Of a stretch of DNA of 64,000 bases, positions 10,806-21,700 are shown piece by piece. The stretch covers positions 93,864 through 157,863 of the forward strand of contig OY986963.1 of assembly GCA_963920575.1 (NCBI GenBank), in the 5' to 3' direction. The position numbers and the translations under genes are program-made. The number at the start of each line of letters is the position of its first letter. The first letter of the stretch is position 1. The stretch is from Narthecium ossifragum. Its lineage: Eukaryota; Streptophyta; Magnoliopsida; Dioscoreales; Nartheciaceae. Below the pieces are notes generated by a model. The model worked only from the letters and a program-made list of their open reading frames with translations, searched no databases and was not told the origin of the DNA.

Positions 10806-11890
10806 TGTCCATAATAAGGACATTTATAAGACTGTATTTTTTGATCTAAAATCACTAATAGCGATTAAGATTATAGAAAAGACAGTGACAATTGATTAAG
10901 AAGATTAGACCATCAGACTAATGTCTGAAGAAGATTTGAATCCTTATATGGATAAATATAATTATTGTATAATGGAGAAGCTTGATGTGACTCACGTCAC
11001 TCTCAAACACCTTATTACCATCTCTCTTCCCGTCTATAAATAAAAGGGTTGATTCTTCAATATGAGGATACACCTCTGAGCTCGTTTCTTATAAATAAAG
11101 CTTATTGGTTCTTTTGAAGAGCTCTTGTGTTCTTGTAAATCTTAAATTGTGTTAATATATTCACACTTTTCTTATACTACATTAATTCGTAATTCTTTAT
11201 TGTATTTTTTCCTTATAATTCTCCACCCCTCCTCCCTCCTAATATCAGAGTCATGAACTCTGACTAGAGTAGTAATGTATATATGTTTATTGTGGTTTAT
11301 AATTTTGCATAATGAATCAAGTCGCGTGTCCTCTCTTTTCTTTGTTTTTCTTTCCAATGAATCCATTCGGTAGATCGTCACCAAAGCCTCGCAAGGTACC
11401 GTGAGTTGCGAGTAGGCATTGGGTAAATCCTATAAAGTCATTGGTAGACAAGCATAAGAAGATTAAGGAAGAAAGTAAAAACATAAAAAAGAGAAGAAGT
11501 TGATATAAGCCGTTGACTGATACTAAATTGTAGAAATATGAATTGAAAAGAAATATATAAAATTTTTCTTCTAAAACCTATATCTTCCAAGATTAAGTCT
11601 GCAGACCTCTAGAATCATAGCATCTGCCTCCGTAAGAAGAATTAATAGCATCAAAGATTAAAAAAATTAAAAAAAAAACTCAATTAGCAGAATTCCCTTC
11701 TGAATTAGAAGCTTTAAATCAAACGACAATCCCAGATGTCCCTATTAAGGACATTTATAAGATTAGATCCCTTAATCTAAAATCGCTAATAGCGATTAAA
11801 ACTATAGGAAAGACAGTGACAGATAATCAAGAAGATCAGAGAAGGTATGGATCCTTATATGGATAAATATGATTATATCCATATGAGTAG
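10806..11890 (+). mobile_element. Short non-autonomous LTR element (TRIM-like), second LTR truncated
   Basis: About 150 bp starting tgtccataataaggacattt at 10806 recurs at 11737 at roughly 80 percent identity by eye, both with the palindrome aatagcgatt and the string ccttatatggataaatat. The first copy continues through a TATA box (ctataaataaaag, 11034-11046) and aataaagctt, up to a degenerate tRNA-Met-type primer site (aatatcagagtca, 11241-11253). About 500 bp without a long ORF separates this from the second copy, which is cut at about 11890 by a MITE. The layout fits a TRIM-like element inserted in the Tat fragment. A copia or pararetrovirus promoter fragment is the alternative. Boundaries are approximate. 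Confidence 0.45.
10985..11046 (+). promoter_or_regulatory. LTR promoter: inverted GTGAC/GTCAC motif and TATA box
   Basis: tgtgactcacgtcac (10986-11000) resembles activator sites bound by bZIP factors. It stands about 35 bp upstream of the TATA box ctataaataaaag (11034-11046), as in the promoters of LTR elements and caulimoviruses. Confidence 0.45.
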
Positions 11891-12284
11891 TGATTGGTGC
11901 ACACGCCACCTGGCGTGTGCATCTCACATTATTGAATCGGTAGCACAACTACCGATTCATATACATGCCTATCGGTAGTGGTCTACCGATAGGCATGTAC
12001 AACCTATCGGTACCTCACTACCGATAGGTTCGTTGTCGATTCATATACATGCCTATCGGTATCCCAACCTATCGGTAGTAGGCTACCGATAGGTTGTACA
12101 TGCCTATCGGTATCCCACTACCGATACATACCTATCGGTATCCCACTACCGATACATACCTATCGGTAGCCTACTACCGATAGACATGTATATGAATCGG
12201 TTGCTGTGCTACCGATTCATATACAGCAACCGATTCATATACATGTGAAATGCACATGTCACGTGGACATGTGCACAAATCATT
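11891..12284. mobile_element. Hairpin-rich MITE, copy A
   Basis: Long inverted termini: gattggtgcacacgccacct at the left mirrors the right end, whose reverse complement starts atgatttgtgcacatgtcca. Inside is a ladder of nested palindromes built from cctatcggtag/ctaccgatagg and catgcctatcgg units. No ORF is present. The same architecture recurs at 12994-13290. Flanks share tatccatat(t)gag, perhaps a target duplication. Confidence 0.75.
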
Positions 12285-12993
12285 GTTCTATCCATATTGA
12301 GTTAATAAAAGTGGCATATGATCACCATCTTGCTATATATATATAGTAGATATATATAGACATATATAGTAATTCTAAGAAATGTGTGGGACACATGATG
12401 CGATCTGCACGGGTCACATTGGGTTGGGTCATGGGTGGGAGCCAACCCTGTAGAAATCATTTTTCAAAAGTTAAAGTTCAATATCAGGCAAAGCTGGTTC
12501 GGGAGACCATACACCAGCCAGCTGATCCTCCTAACTTACGCGTCTCAGCTGCATCCCTAGATCTGAAACAGACTCACTTGCCATCAGAGTATCAGAATAC
12601 CTCGGATCCCTATTCCATAGCTACAAAAAGAAACAAATTTGTGAAGAATCTGTGATGAGCACCTTAATTGCTTCCACTGGGGATAATAAACACTGGCGTG
12701 CGGTGCGCTATGCGATTACACCAGGCATGCGCTCACCGTGCACGCATAAACCGGGCGCGACCCCTCGTAGGTAGCTAGCTGGCTACCTACCACTCTATCG
12801 CGCTCGAGTAGCTTGATCAAATGCCAATAAACAATCAATCGACCTTTTTCACGGGCTCCACTAAGGTTTGGAGATTCAGGAGTGTACGCATTGGGGATAT
12901 ATATGGAGAGTCAATTCTGCGCATTTACATATATGTTATATGTATGACAATATGTATGCATTTACGTGAAGTATTTTGTAACGAAGAAAGCGC
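12285..12993. other. Intergenic, no supported gene
   Basis: Low-GC start with a tatatata run (12335-12370), then mixed sequence. A perfect-looking palindrome around gtaggtagctagctggctac lies at 12768-12792. Short open frames here show no recognisable protein. Confidence 0.5.
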
Positions 12994-13290
12994 TCATTGG
13001 TGCACATGACACGTGGCATGTGCACTTCACATTATTGAATCGATAGCTGTGCTATCGATTCATATATATGTCTATCGGTAGTGGTTTACCGATAGGCATG
13101 TACAACCTATCGGTACTCCACTACTGATAGATTCGTTGCCGATTCATATACATGTTTATCGGTAGTGAATTACCGATAGGTTGTACATGCCTATCGGTAT
13201 CCCACTACTGATACATACCTATCGGTAACCTACTACCGATTCATATGCATGTAAAATGCACATGTCACGTGAGCATGTGCACAAATCATT
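12994..13290. mobile_element. Hairpin-rich MITE, copy B
   Basis: Begins cattggtgcacatgacacgt and ends acgtgagcatgtgcacaaat followed by catt, the same inverted termini as copy A. The interior again has tatcggtag/ctaccgata palindromes, shorter than copy A. Confidence 0.75.
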
Positions 13291-14617
13291 TCTGAATCCA
13301 TTCACTTCAGTCAGAATCCATCCATCAGTTGGCACCGCAAGACTACTTTTCTTCTCCCCAGCTAGCTTCTCTCTGTGATTTTTCATGGTCGGGCTCTTCC
13401 ATCATATATGTCCGCGATCTGAATCACCTTCAAAAACGCATCCGCGCGTCCACTATGAACTTAAACATAGAGGTCGTGCATCATCCAACTAAACTAGTTG
13501 CATGTAACCCCAAGTCCTAGCATACTGCATTCTCGCGCGACGTGAGTGCTATTACTTGAACCACTCACTCAGGTGGTTGCTCAAATCTCTTGAACAAACA
13601 ATTAGAGCAGTATTATTGCATGTCCTCCATGAGTAATTGGCGTGCGACGATGCTGCTATATTTTTTTGGGAACCCGATTGGGGTACATGGTAAGGGGGCA
13701 TGTGCATCTTACATGTCCTCGATTAGTAGACATCTACTGATCACATCATCTATCCGATTGGGCTCGAAATATCCCTCTCGACCCCTCCGTCAGCCCGGCC
13801 GCCCCGAACGACTAACATGTCCCTGACGTGAAAGGCACTCAATAGAGCGTGCAATGCAGCAAATTAGGTCGCTTGCGGTTGCAGGTACGTTATTGGTGAT
13901 TACCAAAATAACAAGCAGCAACAAAACTTCCTAATCTACGATAAGAATGTGTGAAGACGTGCTTGATTGCATGGAGATTTACATGGGCATCGTTGAAGCA
14001 TGGTAACTTGCCTCTGATTTTGTTATCGCCTCACTGCTACTATAATCGGTTAAAGAAGCTAGCCAAGCCACTCACTATCCGTCACGATATAGTTATAATT
14101 GCCTCGGATTTCAGATGTGTACGCAAAATTTTCGGTAGAGTGTTATAACTGGGAACATTTCTTGGACGGCAAATTGCTTAGCCTCCATTTTACGTGAGGT
14201 GTGTGGTGGTCTCGTGGCTCATTTTGAAGTTTTGATTTTTTTTTTTTTTTTGATCTGTACGTACATGGATACTATGCGAGTGAGTCAAGTGGATGGTCTA
14301 GCTAAGCTAGGCAGGTTGCGCTTGTGGTGCAAATTGTGGGTCTTCACCTTTGGATTTAAACATGTAGATTTTCCACTTTCTCTGTACCGTCCAAACGCAT
14401 AATGCTGCTGTACACTTTTTAGTCTATGATCTTAATTAGGCCTCCTCCTCCAGCCGAAAAGAAATTAAGTATAGTATAAAGCGACGCTGGGTGATCCCTG
14501 CCATCTACCAAAATTCTTAAAGAGCAAGATTCCCTCGTTAGTTAGTCAGTCAGCACCCACATTTATTTCCCTAGGATTATACATAATCTCGACATGTACA
14601 AACTTATCTATAAACTG
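13291..14617. other. Intergenic, no supported gene
   Basis: Mixed sequence with a T homopolymer near 14236-14251. Open frames of 60-80 codons lack any family resemblance. The left end of the LINE 3' region may extend into the last 100 bp. Confidence 0.4.
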
Positions 14618-15357
14618 TTAGACCTCTTGAAGACCTCCAACAACCTCAGAAGACCACGGAGCTCTCTCATTAATCAAATCCACCGCAAAGCGAGAATCAC
14701 TTTCCACAACCACCCTATCCTCACCCCTCTCAATAGCCTTCAACATCCCAAATTTAATAGCTGAGATATCATCTTGTATAATTGAGACAACCAGGACCAA
14801 CATGCACTTCGTCCAGCAGAGTGTATCACCGTTATCTATGCACATCACGCCAACACTTGTAGCTCCTTCTGCCATGACCATCGAAGGATCGACTTGTATA
14901 CAAACTCCCTGCCACTCCGGCCTACACATTCTCCGTCTCCCCTTCCAATTGAGCATCAAGTATTCTTTAACCTCCCATTTAATTAACCTCAATATCTTCG
15001 TGGCATTCCAAGCATCATGTCTGTGAATCAATGAGCAACCACAATTCCACATCCACCACAAGGTATAGACCACAGTAGCTTTAAAGAGTACATACATTTC
15101 CTTTGATGAAAAGATTTCCAAGATCTTAAAGCAAGAGTCATTACAGATGGGGGCTTCCACCCCTTCCAAATCCGCAAACACCCCTCGCCATATCTCTCTC
15201 ACTACCGAGCACTGACAGAGAACATGATTAATTGTTTTCTCTTCTTGCGAACAAAAGGGGCAACATTTGTCACTTGTGAGGAATAGAGACCAGAACAAAT
15301 CGTGTAGGCAGCTTCCCACATGCCAAAACTTCCACATGAAATGCCTGACTCGAGGTG
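14618..15357 (-). pseudogene. LINE ORF2 C-terminus: zinc-binding RT region and RNase H
   Basis: Encodes RVRHFMWKFWHVGSCLHDLF, a CPFC...HVLCQC zinc-binding motif typical of plant LINE ORF2 proteins, and an RNase H-like tail with QVDPSM and VVVESDSRFAVDLI. The first RNase H Asp is present within QVDPS where relatives have QTDAS. Upstream, the frame is interrupted by the MITE at 15358. Confidence 0.8.
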
Positions 15358-15867
15358 TCACACCCCAACCCAGAAAACCCATCCTAAAACCTGGGACTTT
15401 ACAGTTCTATTTCCTTTGCGAGTGTCGTAGTATAGAATTCTACTGAGCTTATCGCTCACTTCTACCCTGATTGTGTTTTGCAGGTGCATGCGCCAGCTCT
15501 TCTTCCATAGTACCAGCTAGACAGGCTCTTGGTGGCGTGTCGACTTCTGGAGGTATATGACGAGTTGGGGTTTAGCCTATCATGTTAGATTATATAAATG
15601 TATAATTTCCCTCTTAGAGGATTTTTAACATCTATGTATAAATGTCGAATTGATGATCAATTTTGTATCAGTAAACCTTGTCTATATTTGTTGTATAAAT
15701 TGACAGTTTGTGATCTTCGGTAAATTAGTAGAAATTACAATCTTGGCCCCTGATCTTTTTGCTTAAATTAGTTGTGATAATTGTTGTAGAAGTGCGCCAG
15801 AGATGAATTGAGCAGGTTTAGATCCCTCACTCCCTGATCCATATGGGTTTTCTGGGTCGGGGTGTGA
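15358..15867. mobile_element. 510-bp MITE with about 25-bp terminal inverted repeats, inside the LINE
   Basis: The left end tcacaccccaacccagaaaa and the right end ttttctgggtcggggtgtga are inverted copies with a single mismatch over about 25 bp. The LINE protein GGGP / RVRHFMWKF is split exactly here. No coding capacity is seen inside. A possible target duplication is limited to cgagg, so superfamily is uncertain. Confidence 0.75.
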
Positions 15868-17075
15868 TACGAGGGCCCGCCGCCGCTTTCCAAAATGCTC
15901 CACCAAACTTTACGCTGCACATCATTCTCTTGCCATAGATGTTGCTCTTCCAAAAATTTATAACAGGAATTCAAAAAAATAGAACCGGAAGCATTCCACG
16001 TCCAGCTAGACCCACACCTATTACATGTATGATCTATCTCCATAGCTAAGATCTCCTCTAACAAGGCCGAATGGAACAGAGCTTCAACCACCTCCCGATT
16101 CCAGTTCCCTCGAGCCCCAAGCGTGAGCAAAGCCCGAGACTCTGCATCCACCATGCTTGGGCAATACCGCAAGGGACTATCATTTAACCACCAATCTTTC
16201 GAACAATTGGCTCTTGACCCTAGAGCATGCTTCCACTTATAACCTTTCCTCAATTGAACAACAACCTTGGCTACGGATTGCCACAACGAGGAAGCACATT
16301 TGCCAGCTAAGAGAGGGAGGAGAGCATATTGAAGAAAATACTTGGCCCGAACAACCTGAGACCAAGCTGATTGTGTACCTTCCAGTAGCTTGGCCGTGCG
16401 ACGCATCCGAAGGGCCGACTGCCGTCGAGCCAGATCTTTGAGTCCCAAACCCCCCTCAAGCTTATTCATGCATACCTTCTCTCATGCAATTGTGGAGAGC
16501 CCTCCACATTTCCCACTCCGAAGGAGGCCTCGAATAAGAGATGAGATCAGACACATAACTAAGGCTGGGACTGGGATTGGATACATCATGAAAACAAGTA
16601 AAGATTGCATCACTGATTGCACTAGTGTAGCCCGTCCATCTTCTGCTATCCTAACAACACTCCACGAGGAAAGCCTATCCTGCACAACTTCAATGAGGAA
16701 GTTGTAGTCAGCTGCATCAAGTTTCTTGGAGTCCAAGGGAACCCCTAATTATCTCCATGTCCAAATGTTTCTATGAGAATCCAAAGCAGTCTTCAATCTT
16801 CATCTTCCTTCTCACTGAGGTCATAGGAGGAAACTTCATACTAGATTTTAGAGGGTTGAGCTTGAGACCCGCCATAGCCTTGAACTTGAACTGCGCAAGA
16901 CAGTCATTAGCATCTTAGCCTCCAAACTGCTAGCTTTGGTTACACAAAGACAATCATTTGCATAAAGCAGAAGACTAATCGAGAAAGAACTCCCAAGGAC
17001 CTTAATTATTTCAATGATTATCGAAGGTTGCGTCAACAGTTTGGTCAACATCTTTTGACCAAGCAAGAATAGGTA
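15868..17075 (-). pseudogene. LINE ORF2 middle part: RT thumb and connection
   Basis: Broken frames encode KLEGGLGLKDLARRQSALRM (16350-16469) and LVQSVMQSLLVFMMYPIPVP upstream, then LLYANDCLCV near 16960, which corresponds to the RT YADD box with Asp replaced by Asn. Frameshifts separate these blocks. The family match is clear by comparison with the intact LINE at 24690-30753 in this window. Confidence 0.8.
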
Positions 17076-17253
17076 TCTACTATATAAAAGAAGGATTTAT
17101 AATGTGACATATGAGTCATAACCAAAAGATAGTGGCTAAATAAAGAGAAAGAGAGAATTGAGTAGAGGAGACACATGTCATAACCAAAGGATAGTAGTTG
17201 AATAGTGGAGGGTGAGTGATTACCTGTATCAGATGACACGAGGCCCCACCTAG
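17076..17253 (+). mobile_element. 178-bp Helitron-like insertion in the LINE
   Basis: Starts tctactatataaaagaagg and ends ccccacctag, i.e. 5'-TC and CTAG-3' termini, sitting between host A (17075) and T (17254) with no target duplication. Removing it restores the LINE reading frame ISSYLFLLGQKML across the junction. These are defining Helitron insertion features. It is far too small to encode RepHel, and I do not see a convincing 3' hairpin. Two internal imperfect repeats contain gtcataaccaaa(a/g)gatagt. Confidence 0.6.
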
Positions 17254-17361
17254 TGAGGATATATGGTCACCCTGCCGTAGTCCCTTCTGCTCATTAAACA
17301 ACCGGTGCACCTTACCATTTAAGATAAAAAAAATCCGAATAGATGATACACATGCCATAAC

Positions 17362-17911
17362 TGGCGCAGGGTAGACGTGGAAGGTGGACCTCTCAACGGG
17401 AGAGATAACCGAACTCTCTATGAGAGAGAAAGACCAGAATTCTCAAGGGGAGAAAACAAAACCCTAATTTTCTTATTCATCAAAACTCTCCTTTTACAAA
17501 CCCTAAGGCCTCCTTTTATAGGATTAAGGAAATACCAACTCAACTAAAACATGGACTCAACCAACCAACTCAACTAAAACATGGACTCAACCAACCAATC
17601 CTAATCCAAGTCCTAAAACTGAAATTAAATTTGGAATTTAAAAGAAAAGGATAAATCCTACTCAAATTAGGAATTTGCCAAAAATAGAAACCGATAAAAC
17701 TGCCAAAAAAGGAAAGTTTTCACTAAAACTGATTTTTAGACTAAAAGAAAAAAGAATTTGACGATCTGACCAGCCGTCATGCATAGATCGATGATTAACG
17801 ACGGGCTCGTCGACCCGGTCGTTTCGACTGGTCGCACGCCTCGATCGGATACCCGGATCAAAAGTTATGGCCATCTGACGGTCGGGGTTGTCCGAATTTT
17901 GTCCTGCATCA
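17362..17911 (-). repeat. Full 3' LTR of the recombinant gypsy element
   Basis: On the minus strand it starts TGATGCAGGACAAAATTC and ends CCCTGCGCCA. It is 550 bp and is bounded on the outside by the target duplication. It contains a duplicated 33-bp unit with caactcaactaaaacatgg (17537-17602). The other two LTR copies match parts of it closely. Confidence 0.8.
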
Positions 17912-18729
17912 TACTTCCCTGGTTGGAAAGGACTCGTCCTCGAGCCTGGACCGCAATGAACCCCTCTGTATGGATCCCGAAGTTTCACCTTACAGGAATC
18001 AGAAATCGGCAAGTGGGGTGGCCTCTGGACTCGGACGGACTCCTCCAGAAACTGTGACCGTGACAGCATAGTCCCAATTCGGACTTCCTCGGTCTTGGGC
18101 TCGGGCCGCAGCTTCCCCCGTCTCGGCGATAGGGGCACCTGTTTCTCGTTGACCTCTTCCTTGGACGACAAGAAGCTCTTCCGCATGACCACGGTTGCAG
18201 GACCATCGTCGTACAAAATCTCTTCTTTATCGCCATAGTCATCGTAGACGGGTTCGGGCAGGTCCGGATGTTTCTCTTCATCCCCGTACAGGATCTCCTC
18301 TTCATCGCCGTAGCTATCAAACACGGGTTCAGGGGTGTCCGCCTGAACATCCGCGTCTTCCTCCCAGAGCAGAGCCTTCCCTGGTCGGCTGGCAGGCAGG
18401 CGGCAGTCTGAAGCTCGGTGGTCCCGCTGGTCATGGCGTCGAAAGGGTGGATGGTCGGCGTACATATTCTGGAAGGAGGACTCGTCTGATGACAACTCCT
18501 CTTCCTCTTCCAGCGAAGGTGTCCCATCTCGATTCTGATGGTGTAACTGGAGTTGGAGGGCAGCCACCTGTCGTTGAAGATCAACGATGATTGCCTGCAA
18601 CACCCCTTGTTCCCGTGGGGGCGGCTCCTCATTGATAGGAGGACGGCCACGCCTTCTGGGTGGCGGCGGCGGCGGTGGAGATACACTAGGCGGCCGTCGA
18701 GCACGTGCGGCTCTGGTTCGAGGTGGCAT
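17662..18729 (-). CDS. Internally deleted gag-derived ORF (non-autonomous derivative)
   Basis: Starts at ATG 18729 (MPPRTRAARARRPP), then a Pro/Arg-rich stretch and a short coiled coil (IIVDLQRQVAALQLQLHHQ). It then jumps to the tail of the gag zinc knuckle (ASDCRLPASRPGKALL), a twice-repeated acidic GDEEEILY-type segment and KSFLSSKEEV. The protease is skipped: the frame resumes at [10 protein letters not shown] and then at the last residues of the polyprotein (GSRTSPFQPGKYDAG) before running into the LTR to a stop. All three deletions keep the frame open. A function is not established. Confidence 0.65.
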   Translation of the reverse strand: MPPRTRAARARRPPSVSPPPPPPPRRRGRPPINEEPPPREQGVLQAIIVDLQRQVAALQLQLHHQNRDGTPSLEEEEELSSDESSFQNMYADHPPFRRHDQRDHRASDCRLPASRPGKALLWEEDADVQADTPEPVFDSYGDEEEILYGDEEKHPDLPEPVYDDYGDKEEILYDDGPATVVMRKSFLSSKEEVNEKQVPLSPRRGKLRPEPKTEEVRIGTMLSRSQFLEESVRVQRPPHLPISDSCKVKLRDPYRGVHCGPGSRTSPFQPGKYDAGQNSDNPDRQMAITFDPGIRSRRATSRNDRVDEPVVNHRSMHDGWSDRQILFSFSLKISFSENFPFLAVLSVSIFGKFLI

Positions 18730-18756
18730 GGCTCCTCTTCCCAGGAACTTCGTATA

Positions 18757-18769
18757 GCTCTTGATACCA
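18757..18769 (-). other. tRNA-Met-type primer-binding site
   Basis: The minus strand reads TGGTATCAAGAGC three bases from the LTR end at 18773, one base different in spacing from the initiator tRNA-Met complement TGGTATCAGAGC. Confidence 0.6.
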
Positions 18770-18772
18770 CTC

Positions 18773-19003
18773 TGGCGCAGGGTAGACGTGGAAGGTGGAC
18801 CTCTCAACGGGAGAGATAACCGAACTCTCTATGGGAGAGAAAGACCAGAATTCTCAAGGGGAGAAAACAAAACCCTAATTTTCTTATTCATCAAAACTCT
18901 CCTTTTACAAACCCTAAGGCCTCCTTTTATAGGATTAAGAAAAGACCAACTCAACTAAAACATGGACTCAACCAACCAACTCAACTAAAACATGGACTCA
19001 ACC
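18773..19003 (-). repeat. Middle, truncated LTR of the recombinant gypsy element
   Basis: Matches the first 230 bp (plus orientation) of the LTR at 17362, including tggcgcagggtagacgtgga, and then joins reverse transcriptase sequence at ccaa/cccagaaaac. The outer half of the LTR is missing. Confidence 0.8.
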
Positions 19004-20508
19004 AACCCAGAAAACATACCCGGTCAGTCAGGAAGGTGCACTTCTTCTGGTTGGCGAACAGCCGCTCCTGCCGCAACGCCTCGAGGACAGCCCGCAGGTG
19101 CTTCAGGTGTTCCTCCTCAGATGCACTGTATATCATGATGTCATCAAAGTACACGACGACAAATCGACCCATGAAAGGTCGGAGGACTTGATGCATGAAC
19201 CGCATGAAGGTGTTGGGCGCATTGGACAGGCCGAAGGGCATCACCAGCCACTCATATAGTCCATCCTGGGTCTTGAAGGCGGTCTTCCACTCGTCCCCCG
19301 GCTTGATGCGGATCTGATGGTACCCGCTCTTGAGGTCTATTTTTGAGAACAACTTGGAACCCGCCAGCTGATCAAGCATATCGTCCAACCTTGGTATGGG
19401 AAACCTGTATTTGATAGTGATCCGATTGATAGCTCTGCTGTCGATGCACATCCTCCAGGAACCGTCCTTCTTGGGCACTAAGAGGGCCGGGACGGCACAT
19501 GGACTGATGCTCTCCCGTACATACCCCTTCTCCATCAGTTCCGCTACTTGCCTCCTCAGTTCTTCGAGCTCCTTCGGGCTCATCCGGTACGCTGGCCGAT
19601 TGGGTAGACTGGCTCCTGGGGTCAAGTCGATTTGGTGCTGGATGTCCCTCAGGGGAGGCAAGCCCAGGGGAAGCTCCTCAGGTAGCAGATCGGCGAATTC
19701 TGCCAGGAGGGGCCTCACAGGTTCTGGGACTTCCACGTTCGTCTCCGGCTCGCCTGGCAGCAATGCATAGATGACCGGCTGCTCCTTCATCTCCTCTAAG
19801 AACTGCGACCGGGACAACATAGTCACTGCGCGGCCTTGCTTGGCCTGGGGCCGTGACTCCTCCCGTCTCGGCGCTAAGGTCAGACGCTGGTCCTTCACCC
19901 GCAAGGTGTACGTGTTCCTCCGCCCGTTGTGGACGACAAATCGGTCAAATTGCCAGGGGCGTCCCAACAAGAGGTGGCATGCGTCCATGGTCACCACATC
20001 ACACCATACACTATCCTGATAATGGGAACCAATGGAAAAAGATACCAGGCAGCGTTTATCGACTTTTACCTCGTTGCCGCGTTTGAGCCACGAAAGTCGG
20101 TATGGAACTGGGTGGTCTTCCGTTGGCAGTTGTAGCTTGATCACCGCGTCGTCCGCGATGACATTCTCACAGCTCCCGCTGTCCACGATCATCTTACAGA
20201 CCCGTCCACCGATGGTGCACGTGGTTTGGAAGATGTTGGTCCGCAGCCACGTATGGAACTGGGTGGTCTTCCGTTGGCAGTTGTAGCTTGATCACCGCGT
20301 CGTCCGCGATGACATTCTCACAGCTCCCGCTGTCCACGATCATCTTACAGACCCGTCCACCGATGGTGCACGTGGTTTGGAAGATGTTGGTCCGCAGCCA
20401 TGTGTCATCAACCTCCTCCTTGGGTAACAGGAAGCTCTTCCGTAGGATCAGTGTCTCCTGGCCGTCCCCGTACAAGATCTCTCCCTCATCGCCATAGTCA
20501 TCGAACAC
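19004..20508 (-). pseudogene. Gypsy protease and reverse transcriptase fragment
   Basis: Encodes an aspartic protease ([17 protein letters not shown], then [10 protein letters not shown]) and a reverse transcriptase with [35 protein letters not shown] and the catalytic YFDDIMIYS, up to [11 protein letters not shown]. It then stops abruptly at the LTR joint at 19003, so RNase H and integrase are missing. A 151-bp tandem duplication in the protease (20100-20401) shifts the frame. The enzyme group resembles chromovirus-type Ty3/gypsy elements; no chromodomain is left to confirm this. Confidence 0.85.
20100..20401. repeat. 151-bp direct tandem duplication in the protease
   Basis: The block beginning gtatggaactgggtggtctt at 20100 is repeated from 20251 with almost perfect identity. 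Because 151 is not a multiple of three, the protease frame is broken. Confidence 0.9.
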
Positions 20509-21289
20509 GGGCCCGGTCTGGTCTGCATGCTCCTCCGCTTCTTCCTCGATAAGTAGCGCCTTCCCTGGTCGGCTGGCCGGTAGGCTACAGTCTGAGGCCC
20601 GATGCCCTACTTCCCCACAACGGAAACACCTGAAGGTGGATCCCGATGTCGGATTTGGAGGAGTAGGCCGCGGCCCCGGTGGCTTTACTTGCGGGGCCTA
20701 GTTCTGGGGCGTCGGGTTCTGTGGTGCCGGCGGTGGTCGTGGCATCCGCCCTACGGTAGACGCCCTAGTTTGCTGCCGTTCCGCCGTCAACGCTCGCTGG
20801 TAGGCTTCGGACACCGTCCACAACGCGTGAAGGCTGAGCGCGTCCTGGAGAGATAGGCGCAGCCCCCGAGGTACCTAGCGACCGTCTGCTCCTCTGTCTC
20901 AGAGAGGTCGTTCCTGGCAAGCAACTGATAAAATTCTTCAGTATACTCTTCAACAGATCGCGTACCTTGGCGAAGCGTATGCAATTTCTGGAAGAGGGAT
21001 TGGGTGTAGCCGAAAGGAAGAAAGTGCTCCTTCAGCTTCTTCTTCTTCTTCTCCCAATTTCGGATCTTGCCCTTCTGTTGCTTCTCACGAACCCTCTTCA
21101 GTTGTTCCCACCATGCTGAAGCTCGTCCCTTCAACTTAATAGACACCAACTTCACTTTGTTGTCGTCGGGAACCTCTCGAAACTCAAAAATCCGCTCCAC
21201 TTGATGAAGCCAGTCCATGAAGATCTCGGGTTGCAACCCTCCCGCGAATTCAGGTATGTCTACCTTGAATCCGTAGTCCATGGCATGAT
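20509..21289 (-). pseudogene. Gypsy gag fragment
   Basis: Starts within gag ([17 protein letters not shown]), followed by a conserved capsid segment with [12 protein letters not shown] and [20 protein letters not shown]. The frame degrades after [14 protein letters not shown]; further left lie remnants of the Pro-rich linker and of the zinc knuckle (near 20600). The N-terminus is missing at the LTR joint at 21290. Confidence 0.8.
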
Positions 21290-21700
21290 CCCTAAGGCCT
21301 CCTTTTATAGGATTAAGGAAAGACCAACTCAACTAAAACATGGACTCAACCAACCAACTCAACTAAAACATGGACTCAACCAACCAATCCTAATCCAAGT
21401 CCTAAAACTGAAATTAAATTCGGAATTTAAAAGAAAAGGATAAATCCTACTCAAACTAGGAATTTGCCAAAAATAGAAACCGATAAAACTGCCAAAAAAG
21501 GAAAGTTTTCACTAAAACTGATTTTTAGACTAAAAGGAAAAAGAATTTGACGATCTGACCAGCCGTCATGGATAGATCGATGATTAACGACGGGCTCGTC
21601 GACCCGGTCGTTTTGACTGGTCGCACGCCTCGATCGAATACCCGGATCAAAAGTTATGGTCATCTGACGGTCGGGGTTGTCCGAATTTTGTCCTGCATCA
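21290..21700 (-). repeat. Partial 5' LTR of the recombinant gypsy element
   Basis: Matches the inner part of the 17362 LTR from ccctaaggcctccttttata to the terminal gtcctgcatca, but lacks the last 165 bp or so, the primer site and the start of gag. Confidence 0.8.

Noticed and set aside
11940..12240. Regularly spaced repeats resembling a CRISPR array
   Set aside because: Units are inverted relative to each other and have no unique spacers; they form hairpins inside a MITE in a plant genome.
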